From an uncultured Bacteroidia bacterium (GTDB lineage Bacteria > Bacteroidota > Bacteroidia > Bacteroidales > ML635J-15): 64,000 nucleotides of DNA. The notes under the pieces are model-generated. The model saw only the letters and a program-made list of their open reading frames with translations. It did not search any database and had not been told where the DNA came from. Below, in pieces: positions 11,301 to 18,800 of the stretch; position 1 is the first letter of the stretch; each line of letters starts with the position of its first letter. The DNA lies in assembly GCA_902776565.1 (NCBI GenBank), contig CACYQN010000014.1, positions 1 to 64,000 of the forward strand. Reading direction: 5' to 3'. The translations under genes were made by a program, and so were the position numbers.

Positions 11301-14300
11301 TTGGTCGGTAAGCAATGGCGCAGTCTATAAGCCAACGGGTTCGAGACAGAGCGTTACGCATCTGTTGTCGCCAAGTTTCAATTTCAATGGAGAAAAATAT
11401 CTGCTTGAGTTTGATGTTAAGCAGTCGTCACTGAGCGTTTCGCAACCGGATATGCTGTATGTGCAGTTTGTTACCGGAACAAGAGAGACTATCGGCAATG
11501 TTTCTATACAGAATGCTGCCGAAAACGGAATGTCAAGGATTTCGGTTGCTGTTCCGCAGTATTCAGGAATCGCGCATTTCGACTTTGTGCTTGATGGTTA
11601 CCGCGAATGTACAATCGACAGCGTTGTCGTAAGACTTATGAATCGCGAAGCCGATATTCTCACATTTGAGATTTCGGAGCAGACATATTCGGAAATAAAT
11701 GCAGAAACTGCCGAAATCAATGTTGGTGTTGTCTATGGAACCGACCTTACGGCATTGTCTCCAATATTCACGATTTCGGAAAAAGCAAGTGTTGATGTTG
11801 TTTCGGGCGAGCTGCGCGACTTCTCGTCGCCAGTCGTGTATGTTGTGACTGCCGAAGATGCTGATTATACAAGGGAATGGACAGTAAATGTCAGCATAGA
11901 TGAAAATTCCTGCCCGAATCCAACGGTTGACGATATAAATATTGTTGCTGCTGCAGATTCTGTAGAACTGACCATTGCACAGGTTTACAACGAAACTTCA
12001 TACAACCTGAAGGTTTCGTCGCAGCCGATTGACCCTGAAACCGAAGCTGGTGATATTTTTGATGGTGTTGTAGGAAATGAGGCGACGGTAACGGGATTGC
12101 GCTTCCATACCTATTATTATATATATGTACAGTCGAACTGCGGTGCATCGGGCTGGACAGAAACTGGCAGTTCTACTATATGTGGAGTTTACGAACTTCC
12201 ATACACTCAGAATTTCTCTGCCGATACGGTATGCTGGAACATTGTTGATGCCAACAGCGATAACAAAACTTGGGCATTTGACAGTGGAGAGGCAATGTAT
12301 TCGTTCTCGAGGACAAATCAGGCCGATGACTATCTTGTTTCGCCAATGTTGTCAATAATACGCAATGCCAAGCTGGAATTCAAATATCGAGTAGGCAATT
12401 TCTCGTATCCCGAAACATTCTCGGTTTATGTGGCAACCGATTCCGATACGACATTGCTTGAGACGATGACTGTCAGCAACGAGGAAGTAGGTACTTTCGG
12501 TCCTGTTAGACTTTCAGATTTTGCTGGTCAGGTTGTACGAATAATGATAAGGTGCGAGTCGGCTCCGTATATGTACCGTCTGTATGTCGATGACTTCAGT
12601 GTGGCTGTGTCCGATTACGTGCTCGATGTTTCTGCCGTTGGACGCGGTACTGTCACTCCGAACGGTATGGTTGAAGTCGTTCCTGGCGGAAGCGTTGATT
12701 TCTCTATTGTACCCGAAGAGCATAACGAGTTGCTGTCGCTGACATTGGATGGCGAAGATGTAACCGCCGACATTGTTGACAGCACATATACAATCTCTGA
12801 TGTAAATGCCGAGCATAATCTTGTAGCTACATTTACCGAACGTTATGCAGTCACAGCCTCGGCTACCGAAGGTGGACAGATTGTGACCGAAGGTGTTACC
12901 ATAGTTGATAGGGGAGAGAGTGTTTCGTATGTTGTAATACCTGATACCGACTACCGCTTAAGCGCAATAATGGTTGACGGGGAACCTGTTGACCTGGAGC
13001 CTGGAAGTTACATTTATACTCTCGAGAATATTGAAGCCGACCATACCGTTGTAGCAGTGTTCGATAGGATAATTTACCATACCATACATATTGCAGCTGG
13101 TGAAAATGGAACTGTTGACCCGACTGGAGCTGTGTCGGTTGTTGAAGGAGAAAACTTGTCTATAGTTGTTATTCCCGACGATGGCTACAGGGTACACGCT
13201 TTCGTTGTTGACGGACGTGATGCTCTCGATGAACTGGTGGCTAATGGATACTCCTATGCTTTTGTGAATGTAACCGAAAACCATAACGTGCGAGTTTCGT
13301 TTATGGAAAATACATACTACACAATTGTTGCAACTTGTGGTGAACACGGAACTATAACACCGAACGGCGTAGTTTCAGTATTGAGTGGCGAAGACCAGTC
13401 GTTTGCAATTGTTGCCGATGGTGGCTATCATATTGCTTCGGTTATGGTTGACGGAGTTGATGTAACTGCTGAACTTTCGGATGGTATCTATATTTTCACG
13501 GAAGTTGGCGAAGCACATACAATTAATGCAGAATTTGAACTAAATTCTTATACAGTAGTAGCTTACGCACAAGGAGGAACAATAACACCAAACGGCTCTA
13601 TTGTGGTTAACCACGGGGATGACATAACATTTGAGTTCGCTCCCGATGAGGAATATGAATTGTTTAACTTTACAGTTGATAACCAGATAGTTGAAACTGG
13701 CGATGGTGTTTTCGTGCTTGATAGCGTGGCTCGAGACCATGTTGTTGTCGCTGTATTCGCGCCTATGAATATTGTTCGTCACGAAATTGTGGCTACGGCT
13801 GGAGAACATGGACGTATTTTGCCTGGTGGCCGCGTTCGTGTTATAGATGGCGAAAGCCAGAACTTCCAGATTGTTCCCGACGAGCATTACCATATTGCAT
13901 CCTTGCTGGTTGACGGAACGCCAATAGATGTCGTTGACGAATATCAGTTCGAGAATGTGACCGAAGACCATACGATTTCGGTGACATTTGAGGCAGAAAA
14001 GCATATTGTTACGGTTAATGCAGGCGCACACGGAAGCGTGACTCCGTCGGGAGAAGTGTTGGTTGACGAGGGTTCAAGCCTTACGATTGACTTTGACCCG
14101 AATGTAGGATATGCGGTTTCTGAAGTGCTTGTAGATGGTGAAAGCGTAGAGTTTAGCGGTAATTCATATACTTTGGAGAATGTGCTTGAAGACCATGTCG
14201 TGAATGTAAACTTCGACTTGCTACCTATGTGGTCGGTGACTGCGGTTGTGGGGGCTCACGGCTCGATAGAACCCGAAGGTATCAATTATGTGCTGAACGG

Positions 14301-14943
14301 TGACGACATTGAATTTACATTTGATGCCGACGAAGGATATATGCTTGATAGGGTAGTGGTAGATGGTCACGAGGTCTCTGTGGGTGGAAATACCTATAGG
14401 TTCGAGAATGTTACTGAAGACCATTACATCTATGTGTCGTTCAGGACGCAGGCATACTTTATCACGGCAACGGTTCGTGCTCACGGAACTATCACTCCGT
14501 CGGGTGTGGTAGAATTGGCACCTGGTGCTTCGCAACTGTTTGTTTTCGAACCGTACATCGGATACGAACTCGATAGTGTTTTTGTTGACGGAGAATATGT
14601 TGTTACCGATGGAAATACCTACGAGTTTACCGAGGTTGATAGCAATCATACCATTGAGGTTACGTTCAGGCATATTGCAGTGTCGGTTGCCGATGAGGTT
14701 GTTGCTTCTGCATCGCTCTACCCGAATCCTAACGACGGTCGCTTTGTGGTTGACTTTGCAGGCATAAGCGGCGAGGTTGTTTACCAACTTGTTGATGCAA
14801 GTGGAGCTATCGTCGATGTCCGCGACATTTATGTTGACGACGGAATGACAATGGAATTCTATCACGACCTGAAGCCAGGTGTATATTTTGCTCGGTTTAT
14901 TTCGGGAGACAGGGTATATGTGGAAAGGTTTGTAGTGGAATAG
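2338..14943 (+). CDS. Giant T9SS-secreted multidomain surface protein (4201 aa, type A sorting domain)
   Basis: A signal peptide covers residues 1-24 (ending near VLGQ). Next are an unassigned beta-rich domain (about 25-240) and a pre-peptidase C-terminal-like domain (about 245-355). At least eight choice-of-anchor J/cleaved-adhesin-like modules follow, each opening LPYxxxFE/D, near residues 361, 827, 1194, 1653, 2030, 2686, 2961 and 3287, mostly separated by fibronectin type III repeats. Domains like DUF5018, ending in EWTVxx, occur near 2201, 2290 and 3104. Nine 75-aa divergent InlB B-repeat-like units (HGTITPNG type) fill about 3426-4114. The C-terminus has the type A T9SS sorting domain (SLYPNPNDGRF, then GVYFARF). 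The likely role is adhesion or carbohydrate binding at the cell surface after T9SS export; the ligand is unknown. Base composition is more AT-rich in the first half than in the last third. A strong promoter precedes the gene and a hairpin terminator follows it. Confidence 0.85.
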   Translation: MRRKIRLGILVLMAFVLSGATVLGQTLADYKFNTGTNADLWKTLSNPTTILSTEGDYSVSSVQNLGFTFNFGAGGYTQFSVNADGNLKFGGTVTGTNNYTNPFSSSNASENSPKINFFGCDGYLPSSSNGGYVKYQLFGTSPNRVAVIEFSTNTYSQRSNNYNFKWQVQLYESTNRILIVYPSTVPSVKPSVARQVGMCTGANDIILVSASHVMTHYTSGQDASIAASTWPDANRYYLFDPSVTPMELGVTYSGTLGTMGVWSSYTSCGYNEPGEDQVFSFTAPFTGSYTFTATGTSGDPDFFLMSSFGNSGTNIGSGCWGQGTKTLSLASGTTYYIIADNYSSSETAGYSVSVQVAPATIPYTCSFDTDSESIPWTFVNSSYTNYWTIGTATSTSASKSLYITNDDGSSNAYTNNSISYVYAYRKLNFTSTGNYVVSFKWKARGEGGCWDAMYAALVPSGTACPPASNITGNTNSLPANYINVADVSQSNNTTGAFLWTNDDSGWKISSKTINISAAGEYTLVFYWKNDGGGGTNPPAAVDDIEVSTPCTATAAISVGSPMATSVAITRTSGSGVKYDVLVSTSSNPATATESPVEMTSTTKTITGLTPATQYYAYIRSYCSEYRHGAWSNAVGFVTACDKTSTLSVDVHGSSEALLTRTSGDGVKYDILVSTSSNPANATESPVAMTSTTQTVSGLSPSTRYYAYIRSYCTQNLYGAWSSGVSFDTGSACGTVTSLTATPDVNIARISWSYLGSVSTYQVYVSSTPMSASDLESVSPVNANTNSYTATGLNSSTTYYAYVRAMCNAYDVGPWASVQFTTRMQAFSLPYAQNFESGNADGWQMNNGTNGWYVGTATSNGGSYSLYISNNNGASNYYNLSSTSYSYAYCRLNIEVPCVVNVSFDWTCYGEGNYDLLRAFMIPVSLNPTLSSANGMSGNANTAPTGWIDVSQNGGKLNCVSAWQHSSRNLTFMETGDYYLVFFWKNDGSEGTQPPAAVDNLSVEVLSTCFAVENVNISEYDKTSATISWQPAGSATQWQVLTSTSSSASSATETPVLVNNTLTTISNLNSGTDYYVYVRSYCSASEQSAWSSGVHFRTLDRCASVEDLSVTDYSFTSVSLSWASSDADATQWQVVVTTSDDPSTSTPSLVNSTTATVSGLTSNTQYNIFVRSNCGAYGYSDWASTQVVLPPEPQALPYYEDFESGVPSGWNLSNATNGWYVGTAASNGGSRSLYVSNDGGQSNAYDNHTSSYSYAYFTISLEQESSIGISYDWRCAGESTYDYSRVFFVPASLRPSFVAGYSNSISYSGAPSGWIMADEGRLNQSSSWSTMTKGAVLDEGMYYVVICWLNDYSAGDNPPTAIDNIRIDVSSCVFDGTIDISDVGKTSAVASWSESGNASQWEVLLTTESNPLLATESPVLVNSSTYNMSGLVPGTDYYVYVRGYCSESSKGFWQREAFATLPSCVPVESVSVEDFGQTWATVSWTNVDPDATSWQVLVSRSYNPEEATESPVLVNSTTYTVSNLEMNTNYTVYVRSYCSDSNQSEWSSGWGFTTYPPCEAPYNLHAFVSSTSAQVLWYKEYNRLGSRVVLSGTEKTDEELAESSSVSLSSNSITYTDLTPGQTYHVYAATECGNDEHSDWVHFQFTTPELEAMPLPYTQNFEDGVLANWAVNNEYAAWSFGSAAASTGEKSLYISNDGGRSNSYIGGVSSWRNYYSYAYCRLNIDHQGAVRVQFDWRCYGRSYVDCLRAYLVPTSLSPYFSGSNGISDSNVPSGWIPVTSTPALSEYYVHGGGYDWQTNTYDLNITTTGDYYLVFLWMNYVMDNHNPPAAIDNISVSYISDCVFFGGVTVDNLTKTSAEISWSTEGPATQWQIIVTEADSPESASETPVLVSSTPYTVTGLDMNTTYHAYVRPYCSASDQGIWVRSDNFTTLPPCEPPYEISAVVRTNSVSLNWQQPYQYDNFNVYISPTTMTAEQLASADYANVTTTYYSKTGLSAGQTYYAYISSACALGETSEWVEYVFQTTQSDYVTLPYYQDFDGNVVENWNFTSATNRWFVGSATSLSEDKSLYVSNNGGQSNECTREYSYAYAYCQFHIDDRSVVNVSFDWKSYGNYARAFIVPASAYPSFTWSNRISDSDTPDGWLSVCGGLWGIDTWWQHSQDVELSNAGNYYFVFFWENSAYVYNPPAAIDNLSIVPLSKENDITSFTFAGMIDAVIDSDSHTVTCSVPYSMNLGGIKPTVTVSEAATISPASETYIDLNSPFTYIVTSEDGTEQEWTVTATRLPVSSEAEILSFWTDGLLSVDINSANATVDAVVSRMYDISALSPTFVVSNLATINHTNGVVYNFSSPRQFVVTAEDRSVKNWTVNVAYGDSPLGADCVNPYVVDAETDLPYSHSSATAGLYNMYNTYNLEYPLVLEGNDAVYRIDLPYMMRLSIYVSSATDIFNVFVMNSCGTLASYIVDYRTDISGSETLTVDLPAGSSFVIVDTYTEYLEYQIQITQIPYCYDVDNLHATRLQNELDVAWISYNVGDNWTLKYGLEGFNVDTEGTQVVVNEPSYAITGLLESTSYDIYVRANCGATGNSDWTQITTSTIASCQMPEDLAVVGITDMDAELSWEGFNMAQWQVQYKMDGESQYTSLTVDEPALTLTGLQHSTTYNVRVRSICGGSYSDFAELDITTECTIVREFPFVENFDGETFPPLCWSQERTAAGSGAGLGYANGAWMRSTSATGDNATPKAMLADAKAGSVHNLASIGIMFAESLNGYDVSLDVYRSATSEASAEEGVEVWVNSYPDIVNGNPQMLGFVSKNYQVENDGVDAELEPGWYNYSFNTRGLVGISYVILVGKANNAGGVYVDNLKVEKTVDCLAPGNLVVESEGENNVVLTWSDANAVQGTWTVRYSLDGGDEVETSVDEPQLTITGLQAGVTYSISAEIQGVCAAGMESDWYSTTIEATTNCLPLDLPYSENFDVADGTLPDCWKSAGDGNMVWSVSNGAVYKPTGSRQSVTHLLSPSFNFNGEKYLLEFDVKQSSLSVSQPDMLYVQFVTGTRETIGNVSIQNAAENGMSRISVAVPQYSGIAHFDFVLDGYRECTIDSVVVRLMNREADILTFEISEQTYSEINAETAEINVGVVYGTDLTALSPIFTISEKASVDVVSGELRDFSSPVVYVVTAEDADYTREWTVNVSIDENSCPNPTVDDINIVAAADSVELTIAQVYNETSYNLKVSSQPIDPETEAGDIFDGVVGNEATVTGLRFHTYYYIYVQSNCGASGWTETGSSTICGVYELPYTQNFSADTVCWNIVDANSDNKTWAFDSGEAMYSFSRTNQADDYLVSPMLSIIRNAKLEFKYRVGNFSYPETFSVYVATDSDTTLLETMTVSNEEVGTFGPVRLSDFAGQVVRIMIRCESAPYMYRLYVDDFSVAVSDYVLDVSAVGRGTVTPNGMVEVVPGGSVDFSIVPEEHNELLSLTLDGEDVTADIVDSTYTISDVNAEHNLVATFTERYAVTASATEGGQIVTEGVTIVDRGESVSYVVIPDTDYRLSAIMVDGEPVDLEPGSYIYTLENIEADHTVVAVFDRIIYHTIHIAAGENGTVDPTGAVSVVEGENLSIVVIPDDGYRVHAFVVDGRDALDELVANGYSYAFVNVTENHNVRVSFMENTYYTIVATCGEHGTITPNGVVSVLSGEDQSFAIVADGGYHIASVMVDGVDVTAELSDGIYIFTEVGEAHTINAEFELNSYTVVAYAQGGTITPNGSIVVNHGDDITFEFAPDEEYELFNFTVDNQIVETGDGVFVLDSVARDHVVVAVFAPMNIVRHEIVATAGEHGRILPGGRVRVIDGESQNFQIVPDEHYHIASLLVDGTPIDVVDEYQFENVTEDHTISVTFEAEKHIVTVNAGAHGSVTPSGEVLVDEGSSLTIDFDPNVGYAVSEVLVDGESVEFSGNSYTLENVLEDHVVNVNFDLLPMWSVTAVVGAHGSIEPEGINYVLNGDDIEFTFDADEGYMLDRVVVDGHEVSVGGNTYRFENVTEDHYIYVSFRTQAYFITATVRAHGTITPSGVVELAPGASQLFVFEPYIGYELDSVFVDGEYVVTDGNTYEFTEVDSNHTIEVTFRHIAVSVADEVVASASLYPNPNDGRFVVDFAGISGEVVYQLVDASGAIVDVRDIYVDDGMTMEFYHDLKPGVYFARFISGDRVYVERFVVE

Positions 14944-14986
14944 GATGATTGATAATTGTCAATTAGCAATGGATAATGGATAATTT

Positions 14987-15014
14987 GTGGCGACATGCTG
15001 TGCCATGTCGTCAC
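14987..15014. repeat. REP-like palindrome
   Basis: GTGGCGACATG (14987-14997) pairs with CATGTCGTCAC (15004-15014) around a 6-base loop, with one mismatch in 11 pairs. It resembles the palindrome at 63644-63673 inside the transposase gene (shared TGTrGCGrC outer arm). It lies 43 bases after the giant gene and has no T-run, so it is not the terminator. Confidence 0.65.
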
Positions 15015-15031
15015 AAAATGATGAAAAATCG

Positions 15032-15067
15032 AAAAAAAGGTTGCTCTTTTCTGGGGCAACCTTTTTT
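15032..15067 (+). terminator. Rho-independent terminator after the 4201-aa gene
   Basis: A-rich AAAAAAGGTTGC (15033-15044) pairs with GCAACCTTTTTT (15056-15067) around an 11-base loop. The downstream arm ends in a T-run, giving a strong intrinsic terminator. Confidence 0.85.
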
Positions 15068-15106
15068 GCGCTTTTAAAACCATTTTAAAAATTTCTTAAA
15101 ATTTCT

Positions 15107-15137
15107 TTTGCATTTTAAAAATCTTTATGTAAATTTG
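15107..15137 (+). promoter_or_regulatory. Bacteroidota-type promoter for the small secreted protein and 4499-aa gene
   Basis: TTTG at 15107-15110, a 19-base spacer, and TAAATTTG at 15130-15137: an essentially perfect match. Because the next two genes are 11 bases apart, it probably serves both. Confidence 0.8.
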
Positions 15138-15223
15138 AACGATATTTCTGTAATTGTTTTTTGACGATGCAGAAGATGAAGAGAGTAGATTGTATATATG
15201 GTTGATTTTAAATGTAGTAGAGT

Positions 15224-15805
15224 ATGGAGAGGTATTTATTAAGACTGGTCTTAGGCATAGCAATTATGTCGATTTGTATGCCTGTTTTTTCGCAGGTAAA
15301 GCTTTTTGACAGCGGTGTCACGAAGTTTTATGAAGACGGAACACGTATCACGTATTTCAAGATGGAGAATTTTCCTAATTCTGCCGAGATGCGCGAGTAT
15401 GTAACGAAGGTTGTGCTCGAAAATCCTGATATTAATAGAGTTGCAATTTACACCAATGGCAAGACTTTCATGTATGATGCCTTGCAGCGTGTTGAACCCG
15501 ACATGGTGGTTGATGCTGTAAACGAGGCATTATCAGAGTATAAGGCTCAAGTTGGCGATTTTCCGCCAAACGACCCGCCCAGCACAGGGAAACCTCAGTC
15601 GAATGTGACGGTAAAACCACATAAGGCCGATGTGGCTTCGCAGCCTGCTGGCAGTGCAAACCATAAGTCTGCTACAGAGGAAAAGTCGGCTCCGAAGAAC
15701 GGTGAACGCCAGTTGGATGCCACCCCGGCAGAGGACGTGCGTCCGGCAAAGGGTGTTGACAAGGCTTCTCAGGCAAGCAATAACGAAAATAGTAGTAACA
15801 GATAA
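15224..15805 (+). CDS. Small secreted protein of unknown function between two giant adhesins
   Basis: I do not recognise this 193-aa protein. It opens with a hydrophobic signal sequence (MERYLLRLVLGIAIMSI..., predicted cleavage after PVFSQ, residue about 24). A folded-looking segment of about 90 residues follows, with alternating beta and helix character (TYFKMENFPNSAEMREYV, then INRVAIYTNGKTFMYDAL). The last 75 residues are low complexity, rich in P, A, K, S and N (TGKPQSNVTVKPHKADVASQ), and look disordered. There is no sorting domain and no membrane helix after the signal, so it probably stays in the periplasm. It ends 11 bases before the 4499-aa gene and shares its promoter, so a helper or periplasmic partner role for that protein is a reasonable guess. 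It is not like SprF/PorP, the usual partners of type B sorting proteins. Confidence 0.75.
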   Translation: MERYLLRLVLGIAIMSICMPVFSQVKLFDSGVTKFYEDGTRITYFKMENFPNSAEMREYVTKVVLENPDINRVAIYTNGKTFMYDALQRVEPDMVVDAVNEALSEYKAQVGDFPPNDPPSTGKPQSNVTVKPHKADVASQPAGSANHKSATEEKSAPKNGERQLDATPAEDVRPAKGVDKASQASNNENSSNR

Positions 15806-15816
15806 AATATACGGCT

Positions 15817-18800
15817 ATGGAAAATATATATCATATAATTGTTAGTAAGATGATGCCGATGCGAAAGCGAATTCTCTCGGCTGTCGTAGCATTTGTGTGC
15901 TGTATGTCATTTGGTACGGCGTGGGGACAGGTGGTTGTTTTGTCTGAAAACTTTGAGCATGGCGGAAGTATGCCATCTGGCTGGACTCAGACATACTCTT
16001 CTCCGGAATGGCAAATGGTAAGTAGCGGTATTGGTACTTCAACACCAAGCAGTGCTCATGCTGGTACTTATTGTGCAGGAATGTATTATGACGATTCCGA
16101 TTGCGATTTTAATGAGCTGCTGACTCCTTATATGAATTTGTCGGCATATTCAAGTGCAACATTGACTTTCTATCTGCATAAACAAGACTGGGCTTCAGAT
16201 GCCGACGATTTGAGTGTGTATTACAGAAATTCAAATGGAGGTACTTGGACATTGTTAAATTCTTATACCTCAAGTATTAGTTCGTGGACTCTGCAAACCA
16301 TAAATCTGCCAAGCCTTTCTGCTAATTATCAGATAAAATTCCGTGGCAACGCTTGCTATGGATACGGAATTTATATTGATGATGTAGTTGTGACTGGATA
16401 CACTTCTGGCGGAGGTAGTTGCTCTTCTTCGTTCAATATGGCGTCGGGATTGACAAGGACAATCGAATGTGGAACTACATATTGCTTCTATGATTCGGGT
16501 GGAGAAAGCGGTCAGTACTCCAATAGTGAAAGTATGACTGCTACATTCACATCTACTGGTAGTATTACGTTGACATTCACTTCGTTTAATACCGAGTCAA
16601 GCTATGATAAGATAACAGTTTACGACGGAACAACTTCTGGAACCGTACTTTTGAACGAATATAGTGGTACGACTCTTCCAAGTCAGGTAACAGCTACAAG
16701 CGGAAGAATGACAATAGTATGGACTTCTGATACTTCTATTCCAAAGGATGGCTGGGTTGCTACGGTAACTGCAACAGGTTGCGGAGGCTCTACTAATCCT
16801 ACGGATTGTATTACTATAGGAACTGGAACCACTTGCTCCAATGTTTATGCTCCTATTAATGATTTTTGGAATTATGGTTACAGGCAAATAATTTATCCTG
16901 CATCAAGCCTGACGGCAGGAACTATAACTTCAATATCTTTCCAGTATTGCTATACAACGGCAATGTCATCCAAGAACAGTGTAAATATCTATATGGGAAC
17001 TACTACCCAGTCGGCATTCTCATCTACTGACGGCTGGATTCCTCTGAGCAACTTGACGTTGGTGTATTCGGGTGCAATGAATTGTACGACAGGATGGAAT
17101 ACATTTACACTCGCTGCTCCTTTTGACTACAATGGTACGGATAATCTTGTGGTGGCAATAGATGATAATTCCGGAAATTATGACGGTTCAAGTTATACTT
17201 TCTATTATACTACAGGTTCGTCAAATGTAATGTTGTATTACACCTCGGATGGTACTAATCCCGACCCGGCATCTCCGCCTACAGGAAGTTTTGCTGCAAA
17301 TTATCCAAATACACAGTTCTGTATATCAAACGATTGTACACAGCCTACCGGAACTTTTGCTCTTAATCCAAGTACCATAAATGTTACTCAAGGAAATACG
17401 TATAATATCTCGAATTGCCTTACAAATCAGCTTTATCCTACAGGAACTCTTTCCTACACATCGTTGAATCCTAGCGTCGCAACTGTAACTTCTAGCGGTG
17501 TTATAACTGGTGTGTCCGAAGGAACTGCTACAATAAGGATAGAATACACATCTTCCGATTCCGACTATTGCAGCAAGGTGGTCAATCTCGTTGTAAATGT
17601 AACCGATGGTTGCGTAAGGATAGGTAATGGAACTTCGTGTTCGTACACTTACGGACCTGTAAACAATTTCTATAAATACGGATATTACCAGTATATTTTC
17701 CCGATGTCAACAGGGGCTGGTGATATTACTTCTATCGGATTCCAGTATTGTTACGAAACGGCGATGACCTCCAAGACGAATGTCAATATATATATGGGTC
17801 AGACTACAAATTCAGCATTTGCATCCGCAACTTCTTGGATTCCGCTGTCGGATTTGACACTTGTGTACTCGGGACCTCTTAACTGCTCGTCGGGATGGAA
17901 CTCCTTTGCATTAACAACCCCGTTCTATTACGATGGAACAAGCAATCTGGTAATTGCTATCGATGATAACTCCAATGCTTATAATGGAACTTCTTACACA
18001 TTCTATTATACGGCTGGTACGGGTAATTCTGTATTGTACTATTATAATGATGGTACGGATGTTAACCCGGCATCTCCACCTTCAGGAACTGTGGCTGCAA
18101 ACTATCCGAATACAAAGATATGTATCGAGGATTGTACTCAGAGAACTTTGACTTTCAGCAATTCAAATGTTAGCATAACTAGTTGTACAGGAACAACTTC
18201 ACAGCAATATACGCTTAGCCCTGTAACTGGCGGCGATGTTACTTGGACATCGTCAAATCCTAGTGTTGCTTCGGTGTCTTCGACAGGTGTAGTTACTGCT
18301 CATAGTTCAGGTACTGTTGTAATTACAGCTCGGGTATCTTCTTACAACGGATATTGCGGGGCATCAAGTTCTTATTCGGTTACAGTTACCGGTTCGTCTC
18401 ATAGGTTGACTTACAATACAACTGCTGGATGTTCGGGTACTGCAAGTGCCGCTCCTGCAAGTGTAACAGGAACTTCGGCTGTAGTAACAGCAACAGAACC
18501 TACATGTTCAAGTTTGCCATATTTCATCGGATGGAATACCGCTTCCAATGGCACGGGAACACCATATACTGCTGGTTCTACAGTTGATTTGGGTTGTGCA
18601 GATGTAACATTGTATGCAATTTACTCTGACCAGCCGCCAGTAATCACTGGTAGTTCAGACTGCGAATCGGCTATGGCTTTCTGCGCAACAAATGAAAATA
18701 CTGGTTATGACCTGACGGTAGAGTCGAATAACCCTGAGATTGAAAGCCTGGATGGTATGTGTTCGTTCTTCGACAATCCTACTTGGTGGTACCTGCGTGT

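Noticed and set aside
14987-15014. Intrinsic terminator
   Set aside because: The hairpin lacks a following T-run, and a proper terminator lies at 15032-15067.
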